This document shows, piece by piece, positions 33,209-33,965 of a stretch of 33,965 bases of DNA; positions within the stretch are counted from its first letter, which is position 1; the number at the start of each line of letters is the position of its first letter. The notes under the pieces were generated by a model, which saw only the letters and a list, made by a program, of their open reading frames with translations, was not told the origin of the DNA and searched no databases. This DNA is from a bacterium (lineage in GTDB: Bacteria; Bacteroidota; Bacteroidia; B-17B0; Aurantibacillaceae). The position numbers and the translations under genes were made by a program. The stretch covers positions 1 to 33,965 of the forward strand of contig JAQSCW010000019.1 in NCBI GenBank assembly GCA_029945625.1, read 5' to 3'.

Positions 33209-33649
33209 ATGAAGCTTATGAAAACCTTATCAAACAGAAAATTTCTAGTAGTGGGATCCATGATGTTTATTTTTGCATTGATCACCATGTCATTCAGCGT
33301 CAAATTTCAAGATGCGAAGAAAAAACCATGGAACGCACCGGATGCGGCAAAAAAAGCAAAGAATCCTGTTGCAAAAAATGATGAAAGTGTTGCTGCGGGT
33401 AAAGCCTTGTACATGAAACACTGCAAATCTTGTCATGGCTCCAAAGGCCTAGGTGATGGACCAAAATCTAAAGAATTAGACACAGCTTGTGGCGACTTTA
33501 GCGCAAAAGAAACCACCGACCAAACCGATGGAGAATTGTTTTATAAAACAAAAGAAGGAAGAGATGATATGCCGTCTTTCAAGAAAAAAATCACCGATGA
33601 CGAGGAAATCTGGAGTATCATTAATTTTATGCGCACACTCGCTAAATAG
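33209..33649 (+). CDS. Mono-heme cytochrome c
   Basis: 146 residues. Signal/anchor helix (FLVVGSMMFIFALITMSFSV), Lys-rich linker, then a class I cytochrome c domain: GKALYMKHCKSCHGSKGLGDG (heme at about 79-83) and an axial Met in DDMPSFKKKI near 128. Last gene of the operon, ending just before a strong terminator, so it is the likely periplasmic electron acceptor of the NrfCD-like complex. The ATG at 33218 is an alternative start. Confidence 0.88.
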   Translation: MKLMKTLSNRKFLVVGSMMFIFALITMSFSVKFQDAKKKPWNAPDAAKKAKNPVAKNDESVAAGKALYMKHCKSCHGSKGLGDGPKSKELDTACGDFSAKETTDQTDGELFYKTKEGRDDMPSFKKKITDDEEIWSIINFMRTLAK

Positions 33650-33677
33650 TATTTTAAAACAGTCTTTTTAATAGTAG

Positions 33678-33717
33678 ATCTCTGAAGTAATTTAATTTAC
33701 TTCAGAGATTTTTTTTA
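33678..33717 (+). terminator. Rho-independent terminator ending the NrfCD-like operon
   Basis: Perfect 13-bp stem ATCTCTGAAGTAA/TTACTTCAGAGAT, 6-nt loop, then eight T. Confidence 0.93.
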
Positions 33718-33844
33718 CCGAAAATTTTTGTTAATGTCTGTTACCGGCGCCTGGTACCAATAGTTTCGGATCAATCGGAATTGTTGGGGAAATGGTTATT
33801 ATTTATTCCTTGGATTTTTTTTTATAAATGGAAACAACTAGTTT

Positions 33845-33942
33845 GCTGCGTGAGCGATTGTAGTGGAAAGCCCACAGCCACGCCTGTCTCTTTGCGTGGC
33901 GAGGACTTGCAACGGAAAGCGCGACCCCTGAAGCAGAAAAAC
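33845..33942. repeat. Putative dispersed intergenic repeat unit
   Basis: GC-richer than its surroundings. Two related half-units, GATTGTAGTGGAAAGCCC and CTTGCAACGGAAAGCGCG, flank a hairpin with arms CCACGC (33878-33883) and GCGTGG (33894-33899). From memory, similar strings recur in intergenic regions of Bacteroidota genomes. Only one copy is in this window, so the repeat status is an inference. Confidence 0.4.
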
Positions 33943-33965
33943 CGGGAATTGTTTTGGAAAGTTTT

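Overview
The window reads as a chromosomal segment of a Bacteroidota bacterium (Cytophagales/Chitinophagales/Sphingobacteriales-like; the order is a guess). The grounds are lipoprotein leaders ending in SC-K-K, DUF5777-type barrels, weak Shine-Dalgarno signals and promoters of the Bacteroidota TAnnTTTG (-7) type. I found no rRNA, tRNA, CRISPR array, phage or insertion sequence. It is a respiratory and nitrosative-stress region.

Left part (156-5219, minus strand): a likely five-gene operon. It holds an Rrf2 regulator with three cysteines (NsrR/IscR type), the di-iron repair protein Ric, a B12-dependent ribonucleotide reductase, and an MbnP/MbnH pair (copper-binding protein plus MauG-like di-heme enzyme). 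Divergent from it are a hotdog thioesterase and a PNPOx-like flavoprotein (5423-6333).

6356-11386 (minus): a second operon. It holds a 605-aa FMN-barrel-like protein of unknown function, NorC, a divergent NorB, proline dehydrogenase and a 58-aa membrane protein. NorB carries Asn at the position of one FeB-ligating His, lacks both catalytic-channel Glu residues, and has HxM in place of HxH for the heme ligands. It is therefore a NOR-superfamily enzyme whose chemistry need not be NO reduction; NO dismutase-like chemistry is one hypothesis. A near-identical palindrome (TCGGAYAA, 2 nt, TTGTCCGA) overlies the -33 region of both operons, which suggests one Rrf2 regulon.

11587-20180: nadA-nadB-cytochrome c (minus), a fatty-acid desaturase plus a QueD/PTPS-like gene (plus), a tandem universal stress protein (minus), and a copper chaperone plus CopA-type ATPase (minus).

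20954-33649 (plus): the most unusual part. First come a YceI lipoprotein and a CarboxypepD_reg-like lipoprotein. Then come two tandem copies of a three-gene module: an ethylbenzene-dehydrogenase-heme-domain-like lipoprotein with a C-x3-CH motif, a small lipoprotein with C-x4-CH, and a DUF5777-like outer-membrane barrel. Last is a six-gene operon: small Tat protein, NrfC-like Fe-S protein, NrfD-like membrane protein, two Ig-like membrane-anchored proteins and cytochrome c. Perfect terminators separate these units.

A second regulatory layer links much of the window. TGA-N6-TCA (Crp/Fnr-type) sites lie upstream of the thioesterase, nadA, copA, yceI, the second cytochrome/barrel module and the NrfCD operon. 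In each case the site centre is 36.5-37.5 bp upstream of the end of a TAnnTTTG-like element, the geometry of class II activation at about -41.5. I infer that an anaerobiosis- or NO-responsive Crp/Fnr-family activator encoded elsewhere coordinates copper supply, NAD synthesis and periplasmic electron transfer here.
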